IMG/VR virus record: IMGVR_UViG_3300027752_000122 | Location: 1 to 22,631 of that record | DNA from: a virus | Length of the DNA stretch: 22,631 nucleotides | Reading direction: 5' to 3' (one strand) | Shown: in pieces, positions 12,218 through 20,111 of the stretch | Numbering within the stretch: position 1 is the stretch's first letter | How the letters are laid out: every line of letters starts with the position of its first letter | Program-made: the position numbers and the translations under genes | The notes under the pieces: model-generated | Seen by the model: only the letters and a program-made list of their open reading frames with translations | Told to the model about the DNA's origin: nothing | Database searches by the model: none

Positions 12218-12673
12218 TTAGTTATTATTAATGTACTTGAATACTCGTTCTTGAATTGTAGTTCCTTTTCTACCTACTCCTTTAGCGGTTGTTTTAACCT
12301 CAGCTTCAGGGCTGTGAGTTAGGGCCTTAGTCTCAGGCTCAGGTACTACAGGTGTCTCTACCTCTTCTACTTTCATAGCGTCTGCTAGAATCTTTTTAAG
12401 GTCGGCTAATTGACTCTCTAGAGCTTCCACTCTGTCGTCTTTTACCTCTTCTTTTGGCTCTGCCTCGGTCTCAATCTGTGGCTCTGCCTTTGGCTCTTCT
12501 ACTTCTGTTTTAACCTCTTCTACTACCTCAGCAATTGGCTCTTCTATTAGTTCTTTTGTTGGCTCTACTGCTTCAGGTTGTGGAGTTGGTTGTACTTCAG
12601 TTGTTTCTTGTGGCTGTGCTGCTATGTTTAGAGCTTCAGCGATTTTCTGTAACGTGTCTTTTGCGTTTAACAT
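12218..12673 (-). CDS. Scaffold-like acidic protein upstream of the capsid gene
   Basis: A 151-residue protein rich in E, P and V, with a long disordered region of EEP/VEE repeats (residues 20-80) and a coiled coil DDRVEALESQLADLKKILADAMK near 78-100. The C-terminus is basic (VGRKGTTIQERVFKYIN). An acidic coiled-coil protein with a basic C-terminal end directly before the capsid gene is the standard layout of a phage scaffolding protein, whose C-terminus binds capsid subunits and which is removed on maturation, here probably by the XkdF-like protease at 19479. The gene carries both the 15-mer and a leader element upstream. The scaffold name comes from position and composition, not from sequence identity. 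Confidence 0.7.
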   Translation of the reverse strand: MLNAKDTLQKIAEALNIAAQPQETTEVQPTPQPEAVEPTKELIEEPIAEVVEEVKTEVEEPKAEPQIETEAEPKEEVKDDRVEALESQLADLKKILADAMKVEEVETPVVPEPETKALTHSPEAEVKTTAKGVGRKGTTIQERVFKYINNN

Positions 12674-12681
12674 AATGTGAT

Positions 12682-12695
12682 TTAAGGGTTTATAC
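12682..12695 (-). promoter_or_regulatory. Leader element, variant copy g (only copy in the structural region)
   Basis: Minus-strand GTATAAACCCTTAA lies eight bases upstream of the scaffold ATG and abuts the 15-mer at 12695. This is the only place where the two repeated elements meet. Confidence 0.45.
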
Positions 12696-12709
12696 TTTAT
12701 TTAAAAACA
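12695..12709 (-). promoter_or_regulatory. 15-mer TGTTTTTAAATAAAG, copy 3 (before scaffold and capsid)
   Basis: An exact copy 21 bases before the scaffold ATG, likely controlling the scaffold, capsid and tail-tube unit. Upstream bases are TAAAAAG. Confidence 0.6.
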
Positions 12710-12736
12710 CTTTTTATGCTAATTTGATTTTTAGGA

Positions 12737-13003
12737 CTACAAAAGCTTATGTTTTGGGTTACTAGGCTCTACTTCGTAGCTTTTCCAACCATAAGGCGAA
12801 GCATCTAAGTCTCTCCAAAGCACGTCTAAAGCATACCCTTCAGATAAAATAGGAGCTGTTAATTCAACTCCTTCGTTATCGTATACACCTTCAGTTAGAA
12901 TAAACTTATTAAGCTTTATAAATGTTGCGTTAACACCTTCTTGAGATAGTATCTTACTTTCAGCTTGTTCCTTATCGTTAAATTCGTATCTAATATATAT
13001 CAT
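12737..13003 (-). CDS. 88-residue fibre-associated protein, unknown
   Basis: An 88-residue protein beginning MIYIRYEFNDKEQAESKILS and ending SYEVEPSNPKHKLL. It resembles, from memory, short proteins that follow fibre genes in Bacteroidetes phages, sharing a 'DVLW' core and a C-terminal 'W-x-x-Y-E-V-x-P-x-x-P-x-H' motif. Its ATG overlaps the fibre stop in a TAATG junction at 13003, indicating coupled translation and perhaps a dedicated chaperone or fibre-tip partner. That role is inference from position alone. Confidence 0.65.
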   Translation of the reverse strand: MIYIRYEFNDKEQAESKILSQEGVNATFIKLNKFILTEGVYDNEGVELTAPILSEGYALDVLWRDLDASPYGWKSYEVEPSNPKHKLL

Positions 13004-14574
13004 TATATTGTAGTTAAGGTTAATAATTCTGCATCCGTAAGAGCTGTATTGTATGTTCTCAAGTCTTTTACTTTTCCTTCAAAGGTGTCACCTCCTGTAG
13101 GGCTAGTAAAACTTACTCTATCTAAACCAACAGGTAAATTATTTATTGACGAAGACGCAGCAAGTGAGCCATTTATATACATTTTTAAATTTGTATTATC
13201 CCAAGACACAGCTATCTTATTGTTATCTGTTTGGATAATACCACTCTTTAATGCTGAAGTATATGAGCCTGCACCACCTCTAGCAAAACATCTAAATCTG
13301 CTTGCTGTGCTATCAATTCTAATATACACTAGATTGTCGTTAGTTCCATCTGAAAGTGAGATAATTCTATTAGAACCACCATTGCTTAAAGCAGTTCCTT
13401 CAAAGTATAATACTCCTTCAGTCGAATTGAATGTACTTGCATCTCCTGCTCCTGTTACTGAATCTGCTAACCTTGTGGCAATAACTCCTGTAGTTGGAAT
13501 ATAGCTAGTAGCGTATGATAGTTCTTCAATTTGAATCCCCCAATAAGCAGCGGTAACGTTAGCACCTCTATTTACCTGTAGTTGTTGGTTAGTAATAGTT
13601 GCTCCCGTAGTAAAAGTGAATCCTACTCTATACCAACCATTGCCATAATTTTCAACAAACAAATCTGTAGAATTACCTGATACATTTGTTAACACCTCTG
13701 TGTCAAAGGCAAAGGTTGCTATGTTGTTTGATAGCTCAGAATGACCCCACCTTAAGTATGCAGTATTGAAGCCACCTACTTGCTTTACGAATGCACTCAT
13801 TGTATGCTGTGTATTTACCGCAGTAAGTGTTGTTATAAAAGATAGTCTGTCTGACGCTCCTGCACCACTTAATACACTATAAGCTGAATTATCCCCACTT
13901 GGAGATGTTAACCCATTTGTCAATGTACTTGCGCTATTTGCCCAATTTGTTAAATCCTCTGAATAAGGTAATGAATTAGTACTCTGTGGTTCTACCAATA
14001 AAACAGGGCTACCACTTGTGTAGTCTATTCTAGGCTCATTACTAGAAACCTCTTCAATTAGTCCTAAAGAGTTTACTCTAGTAGCACTACTGCCTCTAAC
14101 TACGTCAAAGTCTCCTGTACCATCTTCAGGCAATACACTATATAATGTACCATCCTTATAGGCATTAGGGAGCATTGTAAGAGATGATGTATCGTCAAAG
14201 TTATCGGTATCTAGGCCTACTTCGTTATCTAAAGTACCGCCGTCTGTCGATACTCTTGTTTTGAAGGCTTCGAATAAAGCTATCAGTAAGTTACCCGCTA
14301 AGTTAATTATGTTGGAAATTGTGTTATTAGGAAACATAGGGTCGGATTCGTTAACTCCTGAGATAGGCCTTTCAACTATACCCGTATTGTTAACTACTGA
14401 ATCAGATTCTGTAGGTCTCCAAAATGGAGTTTCTGAGGTGTTTACACCCACTACAGAACGCTCTACTATACCCGTGTTATTTACTACACTAGTTGCTTCA
14501 CTGTCTAAGAATAAGTCAGATTCGTTAACTCCTGTTATTACTCTCTCTACTATTCCTGTATTTGTTATTGCCAT
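13003..14574 (-). CDS. Fibre/head-spike protein with triplicated N-terminus and laminin-G-like end
   Basis: A 523-residue adhesin-like structural protein. The first 90 residues hold three repeats of about 29 residues, each NTGIVER-x-x-x-GVN; the third ends in an acidic MFPNN, and the same GVN/F-P-N/D-N motif opens the 224-residue protein at 18788. Residues 136-207 contain the 'DGTLYSVLPEDGTGDF ... RGSSATRVNSLGLIEEV ... RIDYT' segment common in Bacteroidetes phage fibres. From about 360 to the end (STEGVLYFEGTALSN, KIAVSWDNTNLKMYINGSLA) is a laminin-G/concanavalin-like beta sandwich, likely glycan-binding. It probably contacts host surface polysaccharide. Coupled to the 88-residue gene; a few bases from the 107-residue gene upstream. 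Confidence 0.8.
   Translation of the reverse strand: MAITNTGIVERVITGVNESDLFLDSEATSVVNNTGIVERSVVGVNTSETPFWRPTESDSVVNNTGIVERPISGVNESDPMFPNNTISNIINLAGNLLIALFEAFKTRVSTDGGTLDNEVGLDTDNFDDTSSLTMLPNAYKDGTLYSVLPEDGTGDFDVVRGSSATRVNSLGLIEEVSSNEPRIDYTSGSPVLLVEPQSTNSLPYSEDLTNWANSASTLTNGLTSPSGDNSAYSVLSGAGASDRLSFITTLTAVNTQHTMSAFVKQVGGFNTAYLRWGHSELSNNIATFAFDTEVLTNVSGNSTDLFVENYGNGWYRVGFTFTTGATITNQQLQVNRGANVTAAYWGIQIEELSYATSYIPTTGVIATRLADSVTGAGDASTFNSTEGVLYFEGTALSNGGSNRIISLSDGTNDNLVYIRIDSTASRFRCFARGGAGSYTSALKSGIIQTDNNKIAVSWDNTNLKMYINGSLAASSSINNLPVGLDRVSFTSPTGGDTFEGKVKDLRTYNTALTDAELLTLTTI
14305..14565 (-). repeat. Three-fold repeat encoding the N-terminus of the 523-residue fibre
   Basis: Residues 4-31, 32-61 and 62-90 of the protein align on N-N-T-G-I-V-E-R and G-V-N-x-S. 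Two linker stretches end with S-V-V. The repeats suggest duplication of a docking element by unequal exchange or slippage. Confidence 0.75.
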
Positions 14575-14577
14575 TGT

Positions 14578-14901
14578 TTAATCTTCTTTTAGCCAATCTG
14601 ACTCGTTAATAAATTCTAAAGCCCTCTCAGCGTTAATTTCTGTTATGTTTAAAGTAGAATTGTTGATTAAAAAAACAGATTCATTTGTAAATACAAGCTC
14701 GTTTCCGTTGTTAGTATTGGTGTATATAGATACGATGTTACCTTCAAACATCTGACTAGTTGATAATCTGCTAGTTAGGTTACTAGACGCATTGTTAGTT
14801 ACGTCACTCATTTGATTGCCTCCGTACAAGCTACCAAAACCTTGGACACCCTGCCTATACCATTCTCTACCTACTTTTGGATATTTTGCTTTTATGTACA
14901 T
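14578..14901 (-). CDS. 107-residue virion-region protein, unknown
   Basis: A 107-residue protein with a basic, aromatic N-terminus (MYIKAKYPKVGREWYRQGVQ) followed by a low-complexity N/S/T-rich segment and a C-terminal strand region ending INESDWLKED. The final NESDWL recalls the VNESDLF of the fibre repeats encoded next, so the two may share a docking interface; this is a weak similarity. The start at 14901 lies only three bases after the 15-mer at 14905, so either the leader is nearly absent or a later ATG (codon 31, MSDVTNN) is used. I recognise no family. Confidence 0.6.
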   Translation of the reverse strand: MYIKAKYPKVGREWYRQGVQGFGSLYGGNQMSDVTNNASSNLTSRLSTSQMFEGNIVSIYTNTNNGNELVFTNESVFLINNSTLNITEINAERALEFINESDWLKED

Positions 14902-14904
14902 ACT

Positions 14905-14919
14905 CTTTATTTAAAAACA
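14905..14919 (-). promoter_or_regulatory. 15-mer TGTTTTTAAATAAAG, copy 2 (between fibre genes)
   Basis: An exact copy between the terminator-like hairpin at 14939 and the ATG at 14901. Upstream bases are AAAATAA. Confidence 0.6.
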
Positions 14920-14934
14920 TTATTTTGCTCTACT

Positions 14935-14958
14935 AAAACCCCCCTAGTTAAAGAGGGG
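14935..14958 (-). terminator. Probable terminator after the 1268-residue fibre gene
   Basis: Minus-strand CCCCTC/GGGGGG stem of six pairs (one G-U) with loop TTTAACTA, followed by TTTTAG. It stands ten bases after the fibre stop codon and just before the 15-mer. Confidence 0.65.
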
Positions 14959-14968
14959 CTGTAAGTAA

Positions 14969-17900
14969 TTAAGGTGTGTCAGTTACTAAGTCAACATTAT
15001 TGAAATTAAACCCTGTTAAATCTGCTGAACCAATTAAATCAGGTATAGTAGTTACGCTAGTTTCAATCTCATAGTAATGAACAGGAGCCGAACTTAATAA
15101 GCTCAAATCTTGTGTTGCACCGCTATTGTAGATAGTTGCTATATTAGCTGACTCGTCAGTGTTAAATATTGCTATTTGATTAACGACACCGTCACTTAAG
15201 TATTGACTAGTTGTAGCTCCTAGAAGTCTACCTATTCTATACTTGTCTGCGGGAATGTTAGCACTGAATCCACCACCTGTCTGCTGTAGCTGACTAGTTC
15301 CGTTTACTCCATTAATAAACATTGAAAACGCAGTTGCACCACCATTAGCAATAAGAGTATCTGCACCACTATAAGTAACTAGTACGTGATTCCATTGCCC
15401 TGTTGTGAAGTTACCTACACCTATATAGTTTAGATTATTGGCATTGTTACCGTATCTAAATAATAAGTTACTCCCACTAAATTGAGTTATATCGATTCTA
15501 CCTTCATTTGTCAAATCATCTCCACCGAAGTAGAATAGTGTTTGACTATTTGTAATAGTAGATGGTTTTACCCACATTGAAATACTCCAAGCATCACTTG
15601 CTCCACTTCCGTTACCTGTTCTCTGTAAGGAAGTTACTAGTGCGTGATTACCGTTTAAGTATGCGTTAGAAGAGCTAGGAAACTTTAAAGACTTATTGTT
15701 AGTGTAAGCTACCTGTGTAACCGTTACCGTAATAGTGAACTCAATAGCACCTCCAATAGCATTACCTGCCTTACAATTAACTACAATAGTATCTGCAGCC
15801 GTTCCTAAGTGTGCAGGGGCCGTACCGCTAAGTACACCACTATTTTGATTTAAAGTCATCCAACTAGGAGCATCTGACTCTACAAATTGATTAACGATAT
15901 TGTCAGAGCTTATAATCTGAAAGTTTAATACATCCCCTTCTGTAACTGAAGCTGTTTGATTAGCTACTGTAGGTACAAAATCAATATTGGGTTGTGAGCC
16001 TCCGTTTATAGATTGCTTAGATATTACAGGAATAGAGTAATAAGCTCTGTTACCTCTTACGCCATAGTGCAAATGTACTGAGCTACCTATTGTCGGGTCT
16101 GCTTTAGCTGTTGCTACCTTCTCTCCGTTATCCTCAGAGTATATGGTAAGCTTTCCGTCATCATTAAATCTCATTGAAAACATTCCCTGAATCGTGCTAG
16201 CTCCTCCTTTTCTATATCCTACTATACCTGCTCCGTTATCAAAGTAATATGTAGCGTTGGTGTTTACATTCCAATCTGAAGTACCACCAAATTCAAAGCT
16301 TAAAGCTTCGTTAGTTGCATAAGAAAACTCATTATCTAATTGGTCTTCTGCTGTAGATACTCCACTTGCAGCTCCTGTATAGTTAGTACCGAAGTAATCG
16401 CCTTGTCCAACTTCGTCAAACATAAACATTAGTTTTTCTCCCTTCTCAATAGAAATAGCACTCTTTAGAACTGTGTGGTCTAAAATACCATTAATGATAC
16501 CCGCTTCAGTGTTTGCGAAATCGTGTACAATGTCCCAAATGTAATCAACATTGTTGATAATACCATTAGGTAAAACTCCACCCGTCCAAGTATGCATCTG
16601 CATATTGAAAGATGTAACCGCTAAAGGTATTGTAGTTTTAGCTACAGCTACTTCATTAGCACCGCTTAAGTCAACTAGTGTTAAGTGTCCGTCATTACCA
16701 AATCTTATGCCCATAGCGTCTCCGTTAGAAACAACGTATTTAGAGCCTGAGTTGGTAGTTAGTAAAGCACTATTTGACCCTGCTGTGAAGCCACCTGCGT
16801 ATATAAACATTGTACCCCAATTAGAAGGTGTTATACTACCGCCATTATAAGCTGTAGCTACTTCTGCTCCGTCCCAAATACCCATTATTAGGTTAGCTCC
16901 TCCATTTGATTGAAAGTTCCATTTAAACTCAGCTCCTTGCTCTAAAGCTTGGCCAAAGTAAAAAGGTAATTGTTGATTAATTGTAGAGTCATTAGTTCCC
17001 GTTCCTACAGCATCATTTGCATTAGCTCCATAAGAGATATACCATCCGTTATTACTAGCTAGTCCACTAGAGCCATTAATCATATTAGTAGCGTCTATAG
17101 TTATCTGTGTAGCGTCATCTAAAACAAGCACTAAATTAGTACCTACAACTGAGCCACTTACTACAGGATTACCTGAGCCACTTGAGCCACCTAAAGTGGA
17201 AGCGTCAACAGTAACTGTAGAGCCGTCACTCATTGTTAAGATTATATCTGTGCCACTTACAGCTCCACTTGAAACAGTGGTATTTTCGTCAAGTCCTAAA
17301 GAAGTAACGTCTATAGTAACTGTACTTGCATCTGCCATTGTAAGCGTCAAATCTGAGCCACTTAATGAGCCACTAGATATGAAGTTATTTTCGTCTACTC
17401 CTAAAGTAGTTACATCAACTGTATAGGATACTCCGTCATTTAACCCCAATGTTAAATCATTACCGCTTAATGTAAAGGAATTTACAAAAGTATCTGTATC
17501 TACAAACGAAGCCGTATTTGTAAAGATAGCGTTTAATTGTACTACAGCCTGATTAAGTACTGAGTTTACAAAAGTTCCGTTAATACTCACAGCGTTAACA
17601 GGTAGACTTTCAGAAATTACCTTAGCACCGCCTTTAGCTTTAATTTTAATAGTAGTACCGTTAGCAATCGCTTCTAAGGTGTTTACTGCGTGTGGTTGTA
17701 ACAAACTGTCAGCTCCTAAGCTTAAGTCTCTTAAAAGGATTGTGGAGCCTGTTGAGTCAAGTCCAAAGTCCATAGCCTGATAATGTACATAAGGACTAAT
17801 GAGTTCTAAGTCTCTGTCTTCAAAGAATCTGTTTAAAACCGTTGTAGCGTATCTAGTTGGGGACGAACTACCTTCACATACTTGAAGCACACCATCGTTA

Positions 17901-18775
17901 ACCTCTTGATTATCTACTGTAGATACCTTGTAAATTGTAGCTTTTAATGTAGTACCCGCCTCAATATCTAGAGGGTGGTCAAAGTACCACGTAATGTCAT
18001 CATTTACAGCGTATGCGCCGTTATTTAAGTACTGAATATAAACAGATATGCCGTTTATAATAATTTCATACTTAAGCTGTTGGTCTGCCGTTACTACTTC
18101 AGCCGTTCTAGTTGTGATACCCACACCTGAGATATTGAATGGAAAAAAGTTGTCTCCGTCATAAGATATAGATGTGTCATTTACAGGGCTACCACCTAAA
18201 GGGATTTCTTGATAGTCTCCGAACACTCTCATTTTTGGTGTAGACGTTCCTGCTCCTGCAACTTGATTCTCAGGTAATGATTGGTCAAATACTTCTCCCA
18301 TTACAGGATATTGATTACCTTTAGTGGCTAAATCTTCATAGTAAAGGTTACTATTACCTGAGGCCATTTTGTACTTACCACCGATATAGAAACCGTGTTT
18401 CTTTACTTCAATATTTTTATTAGCTTCTAGCCTGTCTGTGATAGGATTGTACTCAAAGTACTCTGTAACTATAGGCTTTTTAATTTGTGCCTCTACGTAA
18501 GCTATAACAGCGTCTCTGTCCATTCCTAAGTCAGCCACTAAGTCTTGGCCCGCTTTGTTCTGAATACGACTGATATTTAACTTACCAAAGAATACTCTGT
18601 AATTAGTATCACTACCTCTCTTGAATACCGTATTTGATTTAATGCGTATTCTATTAGATATACTAGGGTGTGCTTCTACCTCTAGAGAGCCTATCTCTTT
18701 ATTACGAACTCTTGAGCCATCAAATTGAACTTTACCACTCTTAAGGTCAGAATATATTTTTACTTTATTTGCCAT
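14969..18775 (-). CDS. Large tail fibre/adhesin with beta repeats, cadherin-like and laminin-G-like domains
   Basis: A 1268-residue protein, the largest in the window. The N-terminal part (1-200) begins MANKVKIYSDLKSGKVQFDG, resembling virion-docking regions of Bacteroidetes phage fibres. Residues about 428-565 carry four repeats of about 36 residues with the pattern SG-x-x-SG-x-D/N-L-x-L-x-x-x-D-x-x-x-x-T-x-D-x-x-x-L-G, typical of an elongated beta shaft. Residues about 930-1022 (VPTVANQTASVTEGDVLNFQ ... SWMTLNQNSGVLSGTAP) match a cadherin-like/putative Ig domain. Residues about 1025-1268 (SLKFPSSSNAYLNG ... WSISMWVKPS ... WNHVLVTYSG) form a concanavalin/laminin-G sandwich. It is most likely the host-binding fibre, with the LamG head at the tip. 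A coherent adhesin reading frame with no break. Confidence 0.85.
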   Translation of the reverse strand: MANKVKIYSDLKSGKVQFDGSRVRNKEIGSLEVEAHPSISNRIRIKSNTVFKRGSDTNYRVFFGKLNISRIQNKAGQDLVADLGMDRDAVIAYVEAQIKKPIVTEYFEYNPITDRLEANKNIEVKKHGFYIGGKYKMASGNSNLYYEDLATKGNQYPVMGEVFDQSLPENQVAGAGTSTPKMRVFGDYQEIPLGGSPVNDTSISYDGDNFFPFNISGVGITTRTAEVVTADQQLKYEIIINGISVYIQYLNNGAYAVNDDITWYFDHPLDIEAGTTLKATIYKVSTVDNQEVNDGVLQVCEGSSSPTRYATTVLNRFFEDRDLELISPYVHYQAMDFGLDSTGSTILLRDLSLGADSLLQPHAVNTLEAIANGTTIKIKAKGGAKVISESLPVNAVSINGTFVNSVLNQAVVQLNAIFTNTASFVDTDTFVNSFTLSGNDLTLGLNDGVSYTVDVTTLGVDENNFISSGSLSGSDLTLTMADASTVTIDVTSLGLDENTTVSSGAVSGTDIILTMSDGSTVTVDASTLGGSSGSGNPVVSGSVVGTNLVLVLDDATQITIDATNMINGSSGLASNNGWYISYGANANDAVGTGTNDSTINQQLPFYFGQALEQGAEFKWNFQSNGGANLIMGIWDGAEVATAYNGGSITPSNWGTMFIYAGGFTAGSNSALLTTNSGSKYVVSNGDAMGIRFGNDGHLTLVDLSGANEVAVAKTTIPLAVTSFNMQMHTWTGGVLPNGIINNVDYIWDIVHDFANTEAGIINGILDHTVLKSAISIEKGEKLMFMFDEVGQGDYFGTNYTGAASGVSTAEDQLDNEFSYATNEALSFEFGGTSDWNVNTNATYYFDNGAGIVGYRKGGASTIQGMFSMRFNDDGKLTIYSEDNGEKVATAKADPTIGSSVHLHYGVRGNRAYYSIPVISKQSINGGSQPNIDFVPTVANQTASVTEGDVLNFQIISSDNIVNQFVESDAPSWMTLNQNSGVLSGTAPAHLGTAADTIVVNCKAGNAIGGAIEFTITVTVTQVAYTNNKSLKFPSSSNAYLNGNHALVTSLQRTGNGSGASDAWSISMWVKPSTITNSQTLFYFGGDDLTNEGRIDITQFSGSNLLFRYGNNANNLNYIGVGNFTTGQWNHVLVTYSGADTLIANGGATAFSMFINGVNGTSQLQQTGGGFSANIPADKYRIGRLLGATTSQYLSDGVVNQIAIFNTDESANIATIYNSGATQDLSLLSSAPVHYYEIETSVTTIPDLIGSADLTGFNFNNVDLVTDTP
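17085..17500 (-). repeat. Four-fold 36-residue repeat in the large fibre gene
   Basis: Four units ending in TTLGVDE, TSLGLDE, STLGG and ATNMI align over S-G-x-L/V-x-G-x-x-L-x-L-x-x-x-D. The second and third units are most alike. Units of this form are predicted to stack as beta structure in a fibre shaft. Confidence 0.75.
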
Positions 18776-18787
18776 TTTTTTTTGTTT

Positions 18788-19462
18788 TTAGTATTGAATA
18801 AATAATGCCATCTCATTCATTAAGATAGTTCCCGTTACATCTGACTTTACTTGAAATCTAATTTTCCCCGCGTCTCCTACTCCGTTAGTATTAATAGTGT
18901 CTCCTATAAAAAATTGAACACTCACAAGGTGCGGGTACTCTTCGTCTGCTCCTGACTCCATTGCTAGTCCTGCCGCGTTAATTGGAAAATCTTCTGAAGG
19001 TGTAGCCCCTGAGTGTCTTTCTAAAAAGATTCTAGAGTCTAAACGTCCACCATCTTCGTCAGGTATGAATGTCAAAGAAGTTCTAAGCGTTGCTGCTGAC
19101 TCCTCAACTAAACCTTCTAATAAGAAAACTATAGGGTCTCCTACAGCTCCTGTTCCTGAAAAGCCGTTAGGTGTTGCTTCTTTCTGCGCATCTACTCTCT
19201 TGTCAGATACTCCGTTAGGGTGTATAGTCATTACAACCTCTTGCCAAACATCTACGTCTTCTATTAGTACCTCGTTAGACGTTGCTGCTCCGTCAAAATA
19301 AACAGCCGATAAAAGGCCTATATATCCTTGTATCCTATCCGTTATAACCTCACTTGAAGTAAAGTTAGTTGTTGCTGAGTTATTGTTATTTGATGTTGAC
19401 TCCGTGTTATCGGGAAACAAATGTGACCCGTCATTTACTCCTGTAATCTCTCTAATTGGCAT
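18788..19462 (-). CDS. 224-residue structural protein with GVN/FPDN N-terminus
   Basis: A 224-residue protein that starts MPIREITGVNDGSHLFPDN, matching the repeat ERPISGVNESDPMFPNN in the 523-residue fibre. The body is a beta-rich domain (VLIEDVDVWQEVVMTIHPNG; KIRFQVKSDVTGTILMNEMALFIQY) compatible with a fibre-attachment or baseplate part. It lies between the protease and the large fibre, about a dozen bases upstream of the latter. The shared N-terminal motif suggests that both proteins dock on the same virion partner. Function is inferred from this and from context; I recognise no named family. Confidence 0.65.
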   Translation of the reverse strand: MPIREITGVNDGSHLFPDNTESTSNNNNSATTNFTSSEVITDRIQGYIGLLSAVYFDGAATSNEVLIEDVDVWQEVVMTIHPNGVSDKRVDAQKEATPNGFSGTGAVGDPIVFLLEGLVEESAATLRTSLTFIPDEDGGRLDSRIFLERHSGATPSEDFPINAAGLAMESGADEEYPHLVSVQFFIGDTINTNGVGDAGKIRFQVKSDVTGTILMNEMALFIQY

Positions 19463-19478
19463 ATTGTTGTTTTATATA

Positions 19479-20084
19479 TTAATAATTTTCTTTTACAAAT
19501 TCACGTATCATATCCAAAGTCTTGTCTAAAACTTGGTCGCTGAAGTCCATATCTGAGCTTTCTTTTCTTAGTACATTTGCGAATTTACCCTCAATACTAA
19601 AGCCAAAAACTTTGTTATCTTTTACGTAGTTATCCCATACGTCTTTGTCATCAACTTTCATCGACACCATCCACGTACCTGCGGGTACTTCAAGGCCGTA
19701 CTTTTTAGACTTGTCAAACTCAGGGTCTTCTACTATCCACGATTCAAATACAGTCATATTATCTAAGACCTCAGCGTGCTCTAGAGTAGCGTTGTTTTGA
19801 TTGTTATTTCTGAAAAAAGCCTCAGCCGTTTTAGCTATAGTCTCCTTTGAAAAATACACATAGTACTCTTCGTCTCCGTCTTTTCTGTAGATAGGCTTGT
19901 CAGGAATTAAAGCAGCACCCATAAGTATCTGCTTATCCTTGCTAACTTCTGCCAATAAGACAGGTTTTTGGTCTCCCAAAGCAATGAAATCTGACTGTAT
20001 GGCAGGATTCTCCACTATTGAAAGAGCGTGTACCCCTGAAAGTAACAGGTCATTTTCGTCTATTAGTAATTCGTATAATTTCAT
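19479..20084 (-). CDS. XkdF-like prohead protease (S78-2 family)
   Basis: A 201-residue protein matching the XkdF family of phage serine proteases that mature procapsids by removing scaffold and capsid arms. The family's features run in order: MKLYELLIDEND with ALSIVENPAIQSDFIAL near 20-36, the core LLAEVSKDKQILMGAALIPD, IYRKDGDEEYYVYFSKETI near 65-83, ATLEHAEVLDNMTVFESWIV near 98-117 (H102 is the likely catalytic histidine), and GTWMVSMKVDDKDVWDNYVK near 136-155, with KVFGFSIEGKF (S in GFSIEG is the candidate nucleophile) near 158-168. In many Bacteroidetes phages this gene lies by the portal or scaffold; here it follows the tape measure gene, about 7 kb from the scaffold. The ATG lies seven bases after a 15-mer. 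Confidence 0.85.
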   Translation of the reverse strand: MKLYELLIDENDLLLSGVHALSIVENPAIQSDFIALGDQKPVLLAEVSKDKQILMGAALIPDKPIYRKDGDEEYYVYFSKETIAKTAEAFFRNNNQNNATLEHAEVLDNMTVFESWIVEDPEFDKSKKYGLEVPAGTWMVSMKVDDKDVWDNYVKDNKVFGFSIEGKFANVLRKESSDMDFSDQVLDKTLDMIREFVKENY

Positions 20085-20091
20085 AATTTAC

Positions 20092-20106
20092 CTTTATTTA
20101 AAAACA
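20092..20106 (-). promoter_or_regulatory. 15-mer TGTTTTTAAATAAAG, copy 1 (before the protease)
   Basis: An exact copy in the 27-base gap between the tape measure stop and the protease ATG at 20084. Upstream bases are AAAATAT. Confidence 0.6.
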
Positions 20107-20111
20107 ATATT

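Noticed and set aside
12965-13504. Plus-strand frame of 179 codons opposite the fibre gene
   Set aside because: It lies fully opposite well-supported fibre and accessory genes, has no promoter or family pattern, and is a shadow of codon composition. The same holds for the other plus-strand frames, including those at 16551, 21823 and 22219.
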